A stretch of DNA of 29,858 nt, taken from positions 25,322 to 55,179 of the forward strand of contig NW_014040290.1 of NCBI RefSeq assembly GCF_001186125.1, in the 5' to 3' direction. A program made the position numbers and the translations under genes. This DNA comes from Sphaeroforma arctica JP610 (taxonomy: Eukaryota; Opisthokonta; Ichthyosporea; Ichthyophonida). Of the stretch, positions 1 to 10,069 are shown piece after piece (positions within the stretch are counted from its first letter, which is position 1; each line of letters opens with the position of its first letter). Under the pieces are notes generated by a model, which saw only the letters and a program-made list of their open reading frames with translations, made no database searches and was not told where the DNA came from.

Positions 1-21
1 TTAAAGTTAAGGTAATAAAGT

Positions 22-24
<3 letters not shown>

Positions 25-69
<45 letters not shown>

Positions 70-75
70 ATATAT
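25..75. repeat. (TA)n/(TG)n microsatellite
   Basis: About 36 bases of alternating TA followed by a short TG run and more TA. Simple-sequence repeat with no coding content. Confidence 0.95.
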
Positions 76-453
76 TCACATTTGTATAAGCTGCATCCTC
101 TGTTTACCTTCATAAATTGTAAGAAAATTGATTCCACAATCGTATTCACACTTCGGTGAACCTGTTTGACATTATACTTTGCTTTTCAAAAACAATTACA
201 TATGCGGCTGATTCATGATCATTTTGATAACTACTACGAATGTGTGTTCACCTATCCGCACTTCAACGTTTCAATTAGTGAAGAATGTATGCCTCCCTGT
301 ATGTTAGCGTAAAAATTCTATATGGAAATGTCCACATACATGAACGCAGGTTTTCACACAAAACAAATCGTTGAACACGCCCTATTTGTTATATGTATTG
401 AATTGTATGTATATGTTATCCGCTTATAGTATCGGGATTTATAAGATCTCTAC
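76..453. other. Intergenic stretch, nothing recognised
   Basis: AT-rich DNA with no sustained reading frame, no RNA gene and no repeat that I recognise. Confidence 0.6.
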
Positions 454-636
454 CTGCTATCAAATGTAAACATGTATATAGGATATTCACTTCTCAAACT
501 GGCATGATCAGTCTGTTTATACGATTGTAGACATTGGCATGGAAAGTCTAAAGTACATCCTAAATGTACCGCAACACCTATCTGAAGGTATAACTGAGTA
601 GCCGCATTGATTGGGTCTTGCCATTGCAATGTCAAC
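454..636 (-). CDS. Possible internal exon of a divergent minus-strand gene, unknown product
   Basis: On the minus strand an open stretch of about 60 codons is bounded upstream by an AG (ttttgaaag) and downstream by a good donor, CAG|GTAGAG. Its translation looks protein-like, with mixed polar and hydrophobic residues and several Cys, but matches no family I know. No partner exon could be joined in phase, and there is no polypyrimidine tract before the putative acceptor. If real, the gene would be divergent from the RING/PHD gene, sharing the 640-950 interval as a promoter region. It could equally be a chance open frame. Confidence 0.2.
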
Positions 637-786
637 CTTTCAAAACAGCGTCCTTCCCGCCGACTAACATTTTCTACGATGGCATTGTCTTGTTTCTTTC
701 AACAGCCCTCGCTTCAATTCAAGCGCAGCCGTCACAGCCTGTCAGCAAAACAGTGCAATCCGGAGTGGTAACCAGCATTGTCACAG

Positions 787-857
787 ATGCAATATAGCCC
801 TATTGCGCCCCAAAGGTCACGGGTGCAATATAGCCCTAAATTGCCTAAAAGGTCGCA
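787..857. promoter_or_regulatory. Tandem direct repeat upstream of the RING/PHD gene
   Basis: Two adjacent units of about 35 bp (787-820 and 822-857) share the core GCAATATAGCCCTA, then a variable spacer, then AAAGGTC followed by CAC or GCAC. The pair ends about 95 bp before the chosen ATG. The position suggests a promoter element or transcription-factor site pair. No TATA box or known motif was assigned, so the regulatory role is inferred. Confidence 0.4.
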
Positions 858-951
858 CTCCCAAGCCTTGCACTTCCAGTTTCGCTGGCATGAAGCCGTT
901 CAGCTGTAGGGTATAGTCTGCGGATCAAGCCAGGCTTTGTACTCACGGGAT

Positions 952-3900
952 ATGGGGGGCGCCGGAGTGGACTGTCCAATCTGCCTCGATGATCCTGGGC
1001 TGCAATGGGGGGGTCTGCGGGGGTGTTTGCACAAGTTCTGTCTCCTCTGTATCGAGACCTGGGCGGAGAGTAGTACCGCGTGCCCTATGTGCCGGACACC
1101 TTTCGAACATATCGATGTGTATGGTGGTCGGGTCGACCAGAGATCGTTGCTGCGTACTATACATGTGCAACAGAAGCAGTTCGCCGCCGACCCCGAAGCC
1201 GATGACTTAGCTGAACACGGTATGTGACTGGTGTTGTTATTGTGAGGCAGCTATTGGTGAGGCTATGTTACCACTGTTTGTCAAACGGCCACTTGCGTAT
1301 GCCGAGAGTGTTGTCTGTGCGTGAGTTGAGTGTCACCCCCTTTTCTTTCATACGTAACGATGCTTTGGTTTACCTTGTGATGCGTCAGCCAAAACTTGGG
1401 CACCTCCCCAGTGCACGAGTGTATCGCCGTATTTGAGATGGCTTCGCCTCGCGTACACGTGGCGTGCTCCTCACTACCACCGTATTCAAATCAGTGTATC
1501 TACCGTACCCAGTCTGATGTGTCCCGTTCCAAACTGATTCGACCTGACTACCCTTACAGTGCGAAATGCGGCGTGCGAAGTCTGCCGGTCGAGCGAGAAT
1601 GAAGCCGAACTTCTGCTGTGCGATGGAGTCCTCGCGGACGGTAGCATGTGCCCCAGGGCTTATCACATGCTCTGCGCAGGCCTGGACGATTTGCCCCCAA
1701 TGGAGGAAGAGTGGTTCTGTCCCAATTGTGTGGCCAGGCTGTCGAGAGGCGGTCCCCGTCCGGCATATGAGGACAGCCCCGTCACCACTGAAGGTCCGAA
1801 GCATGAGTTCCGGTCGGCTGTCCGGGAGAGTCGCGATGAGACTCTGGATAGGAATGGATACGTCAATGACGGCTGGATGGTGAGTGACGACGAGGTGGAG
1901 TACACCTCCGGCGCCAGCGACACCGATGACGATAAAGGCAGCGGCAGTGCGACTGACTCTGAGGTGGATAGTACCAGTGACAGTGATGACAGTACGAGTG
2001 AGATTGACGAACCCAGCAATACAGATGGAGATACACCCAGACGGGGCCTGCGCAACGGGCCTAGGGTGACGTCCACTCACTTCAGCAGCCGACCGGATAG
2101 TCCAGGGACCTCAAGTGGGCGTATTAAGACGGGGAGTGGTAGGGGTAGGGGCGTTGTTGCTTCTGATTCGGAGGACGAATCTCTGACTAGCCTCGAGTCC
2201 GAGAGGGTGGCTAGGCTTAGTGCGTTGCTGCAAGAGCGTGTGCGCAACCTTCCGCCAGAGCAGCGCAAGTCGCGGCCAAAGCCCAAACCCAAGGCACCCG
2301 TGCGTAAAACAAGGCGGAAACGCAAGGCACCAAAGAGGACTACCACGAAGAAGGGCAAAAAGAAAAGGAAGACGACGCCTAAGCCACGTGTGATTGAAAA
2401 GAAGAGCACGCGCATTGGGTTGGATCTGCAGTCTTTTGCTCGGAGTGGATCGAACGCCAACGGATATAGCACTACGGCTCGTGCACACCGCATGGCCAAA
2501 TCGTTTGCTAAACACTCGCAGAACGCAGAAAGGGCACTTCAAGAGCGGTGGGAGAGTGCTGCGAAGGCCGAAGAAGCTCTGAAGAATCGCCCCGTGCAGC
2601 CCAAGGGTTTCTTTGCGAGTTTAGGCACGAGTTCGTCTGGTTTGGGGCCCAGTAGTCGTGGTCAAATGGGGGGGTTGTTTGCGGGGTCTACTGCGCATGG
2701 ACCGGAAGGAGACAAACACGGGGGAATGAGTGCAGGGCAATCGCCTGGTACGTCCACCAATCGCACGGCACGGAATGCCAAAGTGGTTAAGAGCACCAAC
2801 GCTGTGAACCGGAAACTGGCCGAACTCAGAGAAGAAAGCCGTGGCGATGGTAGTGCGACCCAGGTAGAGAAAACTGCGGTCAAGGTAGAGGAGTCTGTGG
2901 TCAAGAGGGAAAACTGGGATGGTGTTGGTGTTCGTGCGACTACCAGCAGGACTGTGAATCCGGGCCGGAATCCCGCACAACCCAAGAAGGATAGATTCGA
3001 TAGTTTGGAGAAGTTTGGCTTTGTCACCAGCACCGCGAAGAGCGAGACTCAAGCTGTGCGAACATCCACGACCGATAGTAGACGTACCAGTCTTCACACA
3101 ACTGCACACCCAGCCACGTCGGGTCTTGACTCCACATCTCGGGCCAGTGCGAATAAGGATAGAACTAAAGCCGCTGTTCAACCATCATACACGTACGCAC
3201 CCAGTTGGGTTACGGACACGTCGCGATACAGCGTTGAAGCATCCTATAAAGCATCTGATCGGATACCTGGTAAGACTCTGCGCTACGGCACGGCTGTCAA
3301 GAATAGTGGGCAGGACAAGACCACAACCACTGTGGATAGTGGTAAGGAAGTGAGTGCTCCGGTTGAGGGTAACAACGCGCAGTTTAGAACCTTTGCAGCG
3401 ATGAATCGAACGGATAATGCGCAGCCAGGGCACTCGCTATCTGACCAGTTGGAGCGTGCATTGGAGGCACAGAAGCGACCTGCAAAGGCAGCAAGAATGG
3501 ATACCGAAGACGAGCAGCGCCGAAAAAGGATGGAGGAGTGGATGAAAACGAAGATGCGCATGCACATGGGGGAGAAGCCTTCCGAGGAGAAGACAGACCA
3601 CAATGTCAGGGCACGGAACTATAAGAGCAGTATTCTGGAAGGGGTGGACGGACACACGGTACGCTCTGGGAATCGATTCTGCACGACATCTACAAGCCCA
3701 ACAGCGCCGGGGAGGGCACAGGGAGCGACACATGGTACATATGACAGTCGACGGAAGCCTGTGGGTGTTAAGTCGGAGCCGCGTGCAGAGCCTACTAAGC
3801 ACCCGCATAGTGAGAAGCCTGCTGCGACCTTCAGGGATTACAATAGAGGACTCGCGGGAGATATGGTTGATGCGGAAAGAAACATCCCTGACATGAAGCA

Positions 3901-5742
3901 GGAGGCAAACGTGGTTGGATTGGAGCTTGATGCGGAGCCCAGCACACATGCACATGCCTATCCTAGAAGGAAACCTTGTGACGCAAAGCAACCAACGATT
4001 GATGGGAAAGTAGAGCCTTTGGCAAAGCGCTGTAGGTACACATCTCGTGAGCAATCTGTATCGCCAGAGGTGTTTCCTGGTGAGGTTTATAGAAGGATTC
4101 GCATCAGTACTACAGGGACAATTCCTGGCATCAAACAGGAGGCAAGCGTTACGAAAATGGAGCTCCGAGAGGAACTTGGTACACACGAGCACCGTGATCA
4201 ATCTGCATCGACACGTGAAATCAAGATGGAGAAAGGTGCTGGCAATAGCCAAGAGATGTCTGGAAGTGGAAGAAGGGTAACAGATATGAAAGCGGCACCA
4301 CGTACAGCGGGTCGTACACACACGCGTAGTGTAAAATCTTATTCGAAGAACACATGGTGTGATAATCTATTCAGTGACGGTGACTCCGGATCAGATGGTA
4401 AACTCAAGAGAAGGAACAGAAACTCGGACAGTCGCGAGGCGAAGGGTCGATTTCGTGTACCCTCATCGAGTGAATCGGAGGGCGAGGATGATGTTGTTGT
4501 CCAGCGAAAAGGGACAAAGCGGAAGCGCTTGCTTTCAGCGAGCGACAGTGATAGCGCGGATGAGAATGGGCTTGCCCAGGTCAAATGCGCAGGTGTCTCT
4601 CAGGTAAGTAGTTATTTGTAGCAATTCTCTAATTTTGGAAGACAATAAAGTCCAATCTGAGCATGTGGTGTAATGATTCTCTGCACCCATCCGTCATTTG
4701 AAGACTTGTGCGGTAATAAGTTTGATATTCAACTTGCTCTCGTACCGTCTTGCATGATAGCTTTTGGCAAATATCGTATCTGACGCCTGTCACCATCTCC
4801 ATGGCAGAGTTTTTTGCGCTCAATCGCAAAAGTGGCTGCAGATCCAAGCCGTGGTGTTACTTGTAGTTGCTCATATGTGGGTAGTACGGGGCAAAAGATC
4901 ACAAATGCGGTTCATGTTCAAAATTGTTGTCCTTTTCCTGATTTCATGATTCTCACTCACTTTAACATTTAACCCTCTAGGCCACGAATTCCGACAAATG
5001 CCACACGCGCAGATCAACTGATAACCTGCACGATGCTGACGCATATGCTCCGGGGAAGAAGGAAAAGACCTCTCTTTTGCCCAAATCAAACGCTGCACCC
5101 TCTAGCAGCAGTAACTCGAATACCGAGCGGGCCATCAAGTCGGAGATTTCCTCGATGTCGAACACGAGGGTAGTTATTGACTTGTCAGGAGATAGTGATG
5201 AATGCGCACAGCCTTCATCGATATTTAAAAAGAAGGGAGTTACAGGCACAGGTGCTACACTGCACGATAAGACACGAGAACAGAGGTGGACATCTCTTGC
5301 TCAAGGCTCGGAGGCTAAGCCAACGGCAGCACGCCCAAAAAGATCTTTGGCGCTTTTTGATACCTCCAATGATTCACGGTCAAGTTCACCAGTAGTCTGT
5401 CAGGACTGTGAGAACAATTGTAGCTCGCGTAGAGGCGTGTCCGTGTGTAATCATAAAACTATTGGCAAAGGTTTAAATGGTGCAAATAGAGAGCTATCAT
5501 CGGGTAGAGCAGCTCTGAGGAAATTGAACATCATCAGGGGCGTAAAGGAACAGATACGAGCCGGTGCGAGTTCTGGAACTGCAAAGGGTAGCGGATTAGA
5601 CTGTGCACGTGCACATGCCTCTATGCAAACAGACAATCAGAAATCAGATGCGAATGATCCGTATGCGAATAAGTACTTCGCGCACAACCGCATGGCGACG
5701 CCGCCACCCAAACTTAATAGGTTTTGCTTTCAGCGAAAATGA
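952..5742 (+). CDS. RING and PHD finger nuclear protein, PHRF1-like, three exons
   Basis: The coding sequence is join(952..1219,1560..4603,4981..5742), 1357 residues. Both introns are GT-AG and keep frame: a split Val codon at residue 90, then phase 0 before residue 1105. The ATG at 952 has a good context (GAT ATG G), and an in-frame stop lies at 907. Domains: a C3HC4 RING with ligands C8, C11, C25, H27, C30, C33, C44, C47, then a PHD finger with C95, C98, C110, C120, H125, C128, C143, C146. The third and fourth PHD ligands are 9 residues apart instead of the usual 2. After these come an acidic Ser/Asp stretch (about 197-241), a strongly basic nuclear-localisation-type stretch (about 326-371) and a long low-complexity tail. 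RING followed closely by PHD is the layout of PHRF1, a ubiquitin ligase that also binds RNA polymerase II; the role here is inferred from that. Seven hydrophobic-Lys-x-Glu motifs and a VVIDL-acidic motif (1168-1172) suggest SUMO involvement. Another RING-PHD protein remains possible. Confidence 0.85.
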
Positions 5743-5763
5743 GCAGACTCACATGCTAAATTA

Positions 5764-5769
5764 AATAAA
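5764..5769 (+). promoter_or_regulatory. Candidate polyadenylation signal of the RING/PHD gene
   Basis: AATAAA lies 22 bases after the TGA stop codon, a usual distance for a short 3' UTR. Confidence 0.45.
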
Positions 5770-7136
5770 TCACAGTATATTCCACCAGCCTGGAACTTAA
5801 ATGTGTTCGTGGCTTCTTTTATTAGTCTAATTATTTTAGTTCTTTGAGCTCGCGCACACAAAACTGATGTGGTGTTGAATGTATTGATATCAAGTGCTGA
5901 GTACTGCAATCTGGCTTACACAAGCGTAAAAATAGAGAGACAAAGTTAATAGCTATATCATCATGGGGGACGATACCACTCATAGCCGACAAGCGTCATC
6001 TCCGGATTGTCGTGCAATCATGTCAGGTCATTGCGGATGTATGAGATGGCTCATGCTCCTCAATGATGGCTCAACTTCAACCAACTTGTTCGATAATTGG
6101 GAACTACACACAAATGCTTGTTGTAAAATTGATGCAAATTACAAGGACCCCTAAACCCCCATTTTTCTGCAACTCCAGGTCTCCAGCACATAAATTTATT
6201 GGTTCGGCGACCATTTGACTTACAACTTAAGACTACCTGCCGACACAAAACGATCTATACCATCGTGATGTACAACTGCTGAACTCCTTGTAGATCACCT
6301 AGGCTCTTCGAAAATCGCCACAGTTTTAGAAAATAACTTCCCTTTTTGTACATGTTGTCTCTTTATTGATAGCACGCAATTCGACAAGGAATACAATATT
6401 GAACTTCCTGTATTGAAGTTTTTGAAGGACGGCACGCTCTATGGACTTGGAATACGGCTCTGTTATACAAGTCAGTTTATATCATCTACATTCCCGGTCA
6501 ATGATTGCATACGGCTTCACTCGTTTGTAACACGAATCCCTTAAAACGCGGAAGAGATAGTTGCGACAATACAAAAACTCCGAAATCTAAGACACTTGTA
6601 TACAGTACGCAGTTCGATAATAACCCTCCTCGCGATCTTTCCGCGTTACTTCTCTGCTGAGACTATTGCTCTAAACGCGAGAATCATCCGTAGTTCAGGA
6701 ATCGTTAAAGTTATCTGTATTTGAAATTCGTCGTATTGTTATATCATGCACTGAAAGAATTTACGATAAACAAACGTCTTTGATTTTCGAAGACCTTGTT
6801 TGAGATTCTTAGCAATTTAATTGGACACAAAATGGTGATAGTAAGAGTGGTGGCTGTGGTGCTATGCAATAAAAACCGATATTTCACAAAGTGCCGCGAG
6901 CGAATGGTCTTCGAAGCTTTGTGTCCTTTTAGCAGAAAAATTAAGTTTGATAGCGAATAAAAAAGTATTCCCCTTTCTCCGTCCACACTACTGGCCTGAA
7001 TCCAATGATTTTGAGTTGAATTTATACAGCAACTATCACTGTGGGAACCTATGCACCCTTCAACAACTCTCAATCACTAGAAAAAGAATATTAATAATGA
7101 CATATTCAATTCAGAAAATACACACTTGGGAACAAA
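5770..7136. other. Intergenic stretch, nothing recognised
   Basis: Only short open frames occur on either strand, without protein-like composition or convincing splice sites. No repeat or RNA gene was seen. Confidence 0.6.
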
Positions 7137-7691
7137 ATGATTCGAACTATGATAGCATTCGCGAAGCGCCCCCAGTTTTGTATCATAGCGCTTACTGCCC
7201 TACTAGCACTCGGTCAACAGCTTAAGTCTCTACACTCGCCAATTGTGAGGCATAGTCCCACATTGAGAACCTTCGCGTCTTCAGTTGGCGAGCCTGTGTT
7301 TGGGATGCAGGTTATAATTGCGGTGGTTCCATTTTGTTTGTCAATTCGGTTTGAATGTCTTTGATACTCGTCTTTGATATCTGATTAAAACACCACACCG
7401 TTTTGTTGCTTTCAGGACGCTAAATTCTGTCACAATCGCAAGCCTTCCCATTTCGAGACACAAAGTAAGACCGTACCTAGTTTAAATGACACAGTTTATA
7501 GTTATCTTGTGTTAGACAGATTGCAGAAGTAAATTTGATTTATAGCCCTCAGAGAACAAATATTTTCGACAATGGAGAGCAAATTATTTTTGCCTATTAT
7601 AGTTTTCAGGGCGATCTACTATTGTATATTGCCCTACTTTAGAATAGTTTGGATCCTTCATCAACCGAGACGAAGAGCGTTGTATAATTAA
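7137..7691 (+). CDS. Possible small spliced gene, hypothetical protein with N-terminal signal
   Basis: ATG at 7137 (A at -3) opens 58 codons: a basic start, a hydrophobic run (FCIIALTALLALG, about residues 14-26), then a Ser/Arg-rich segment. This resembles a secretory or mitochondrial targeting sequence. The frame runs to ATGCAG|GTTATA at 7310. A good acceptor, TTTTGTTGCTTTCAG, ends at 7415 and the next exon continues in phase. Two endings are possible. (a) Read to a TAA at 7530-7532, giving 96 residues. (b) Use the canonical donor GTAAGA at 7465 and the acceptor TTTATAG at 7545, then continue in phase to a TAA at 7689-7691, giving 122 residues with a hydrophobic C-terminal third and a basic end. 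Model (b) is listed because its donor is better. The family is not recognised. The first donor, GTTATA, is weak. Confidence 0.4.
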
Positions 7692-8776
7692 CATAGTATT
7701 TAGAAAACTAAACTCGGCCCATTTTAGTGTTGAGTTAGATTCTATCATATATAGTGCAAGCGTCCAAGGTCACGGATAAAAAAATTGCCGCTAACGTATC
7801 TACCGTGTATCGAGCTCCAGGAATGGCAAGCTACTAATGAATCACAAAATCCCTTTTAGGCGACAAATTTTGAAGAACAATATATATTGCACATCCTTTA
7901 GTTGATTGTGTATTAATTGCGAAATGTGTAAGTTGTGGAGTCAGTATCTGTAACCTATGACATGAACGTTTAACATTTCAATCTTCCGACATAAAATGGT
8001 TTAACGAGATCCTATTTCAGCAATGAGCTGGTCAGTTGGTGTCACTTGAATAAAAGATTTGGAATGGTACCAATACTACACTTAGTACAATCACTATAAA
8101 TTATTATTCGTTTTTGGTAATATATCTGACACCATTGTGCAGCAGCTGCAACTTGTTTTAATATCGACAATAGCTAGCGGGTGATATTTCCTTTTCTGTA
8201 AGTGTGATTATATTATATGTAACGTAGTTTAATCAGTCCTGCTACTTTCGAATACAAAGACTATTGTACGATATAATCGTTCGACGTTTTTCCAAATTTG
8301 ACTCTCTCGATGGGTATTTTATGTTATGTCTAAAACTGCCCCATTTTGAGTGATGTGTATTAACAAAATCTAAAACCTCTTGTGATATAGGGTTTTTAGA
8401 TAGGTCAAGTATTTACTCTGAACATTATGACATTTACAAAATTTGGAGACTGTAAGTAGTAGTCCTTTATACTACAACTAATCACAAATATTGCTATCCA
8501 ATTTTACTCGGATGTCAGCGCCCGAAAATCGTTGCAATATTGGCAAACGGCTATCGAGTGGCAAAGTATTTATCTGTCAGTGTATTTGCATGTAATGTTA
8601 ACCTAACCAATGCTGATTTCATCTATTACAACGGCTTTTGTGCAAAATGCATGGTTCGCCGGTTTCCCGCTTCTTAAATCAGCCGGAGAATTCCTAGCAT
8701 AAACTATTTGTCCTCGACGACTGTCGTGCTTTTTTTTTGTCAATATTGAGTGTGCTTGGACACAGATCACTAAATA
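7692..8776. other. Intergenic stretch, nothing recognised
   Basis: AT-rich, with dense stops in all frames. No RNA gene or repeat seen. Confidence 0.6.
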
Positions 8777-8824
8777 GCGATTATTTGGATTAGTAGATCT
8801 GCGATTATTTGGATCAGCAGATCT
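8777..8824. repeat. 24-bp tandem duplication
   Basis: Two abutting copies of GCGATTATTTGGAT followed by TAG or CAG and then CAGATCT/TAGATCT; they differ at about two positions. Immediately downstream is an imperfect inverted repeat (ACCATATCTACG near 8830 against CGTAGATGGTAT near 8876) enclosing the perfect palindrome TTATCAACATGATAA. It directly precedes the larger tandem array. Confidence 0.85.
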
Positions 8825-8891
8825 TAGAAACCATATCTACGTCCAATTGAGTTTATCAACATGATAAGATCAAGTCGTAGATGGTATATTT

Positions 8892-9614
8892 AAATCGACT
8901 TAGTCATGAAAAGATCCGTGTGATCGAATCAGTATAGAAAGACTTGTGACTATAGGTATTGGACTTGGTAGTACTTTGAAATAAACATAGTATAACAGTC
9001 GAATAAAAAAGTTAGGTATGCCTCGTAAAATAGCAGTCCTCTGAGGGATAGGAAGACTGCGACATTCCCCACATAAAATCCTCTCATATACTTATTCGCC
9101 AAATAAATTTTAGTTTAAAGTGAAGGAAAATATTCAAATCGACTTCATGAGAAGATCCGTGTGATCAAAATAGTACAAAAAGACTTGTTACTAAAGGTGT
9201 TGAACTTAATTGTATTTCGAAATAAACACGGCATAAAAGTCGAAAAAATAAAGTTAGGTAGGCCTCGTGAACTAGCAGTTACTCTGTGGGATTGTAAGAC
9301 TGGGACATTCCCTAAATATATTTCTCTTATATACTAATTCGCCGAAGGGATTTTAGTAAATAGTGAAGGAAAATATCAAATCGACTTCATGAAAAGATGC
9401 GTGTGATCGAAATAGTATAGAAAGACTTGTTACTAGAGCTATTGGACTTAATAGTATTTCGAAATAAGCATGGTATAATAGTCGAGAAAAAAAAGTTAGT
9501 TAGGCCTCGTGAACTAACAGTACACTGTGGGATTGTACGGCTGCGACATTCCCTATATAAACTCCTCTTATATACCAGTTCGCCGAAGGGAATTTAGTAA
9601 ATTGTGAAGGAAAT
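8892..9614 (+). repeat. Three tandem units of about 243 bp containing the foldable module
   Basis: Units begin at 8892, 9136 and 9378 (periods 244 and 242) with AAATCGACT. Each has a first half with AAGATCCGTGTGATC or a variant, GACTTGTTACTA or a variant, and a GAAATAAACA-like stretch. Each second half (about 110 bp) begins AAAGTTAG, then GCCTCGT, GACATTCCC, a TATA-like run, TTCGCC and ATTTTAGT. That second half recurs in the hairpin-rich elements at 15382-15490 (reverse orientation) and 21911-22018. The first half occurs only here. No protein is encoded. Units 2 and 3 are more alike than unit 1, which has lost the CGAAGGG part. Confidence 0.9.
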
Positions 9615-10069
9615 GAAAATTAACAGCAGAATATTTCATAGGATGAATAGAGAACATTCCTGTAGGTGTGTATGTACATTTAGAGACTATCCCATCTTAG
9701 CCATGTACATCGAATTGTGTCGGTTGTGCAACCTATGTTGTACTCTTTACTAGTACCTGTCGTTCTGGATTGCTGCCTGCCGTCCTAGACTGTAGCCCGC
9801 AATCTCATTGGATGACACATGGATATTTGATAGTGTACCATAGATTTCTGACGGCAGTTCTTAAGCGTTCCACAGTATTTCAGCAATGGTCGGGCCGGAA
9901 TGGTTGGACCTACAATTAACAAAAGCAACTTCATCCAACTTTTATGGAGTTTTCTAGATTCTGCAAGTTCCGATTTGTAGATAATCAATGTGTTTCCACC
10001 AAAACATAGCACATACATACATACACAATTACTCGTTTTTAAGTGACTTTGTGAACACCAAGGTATACG
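9615..10069. other. Intergenic stretch before the Crypton remnant
   Basis: No sustained frame on the plus strand. A 125-codon minus-strand open frame at 9785-10162 overlaps the start of the plus-strand Crypton remnant and has no recognisable motifs; I treat it as chance. Confidence 0.5.

Noticed and set aside
937-951. Upstream non-ATG start (TTG at 937) for the RING/PHD gene
   Set aside because: An ATG in good context follows at 952, just before the RING, and no ATG lies between the upstream in-frame stop (907) and it.
1385-2542. Long minus-strand frames opposite the RING/PHD gene
   Set aside because: They mirror the biased codon use of the real gene and contain no motifs.
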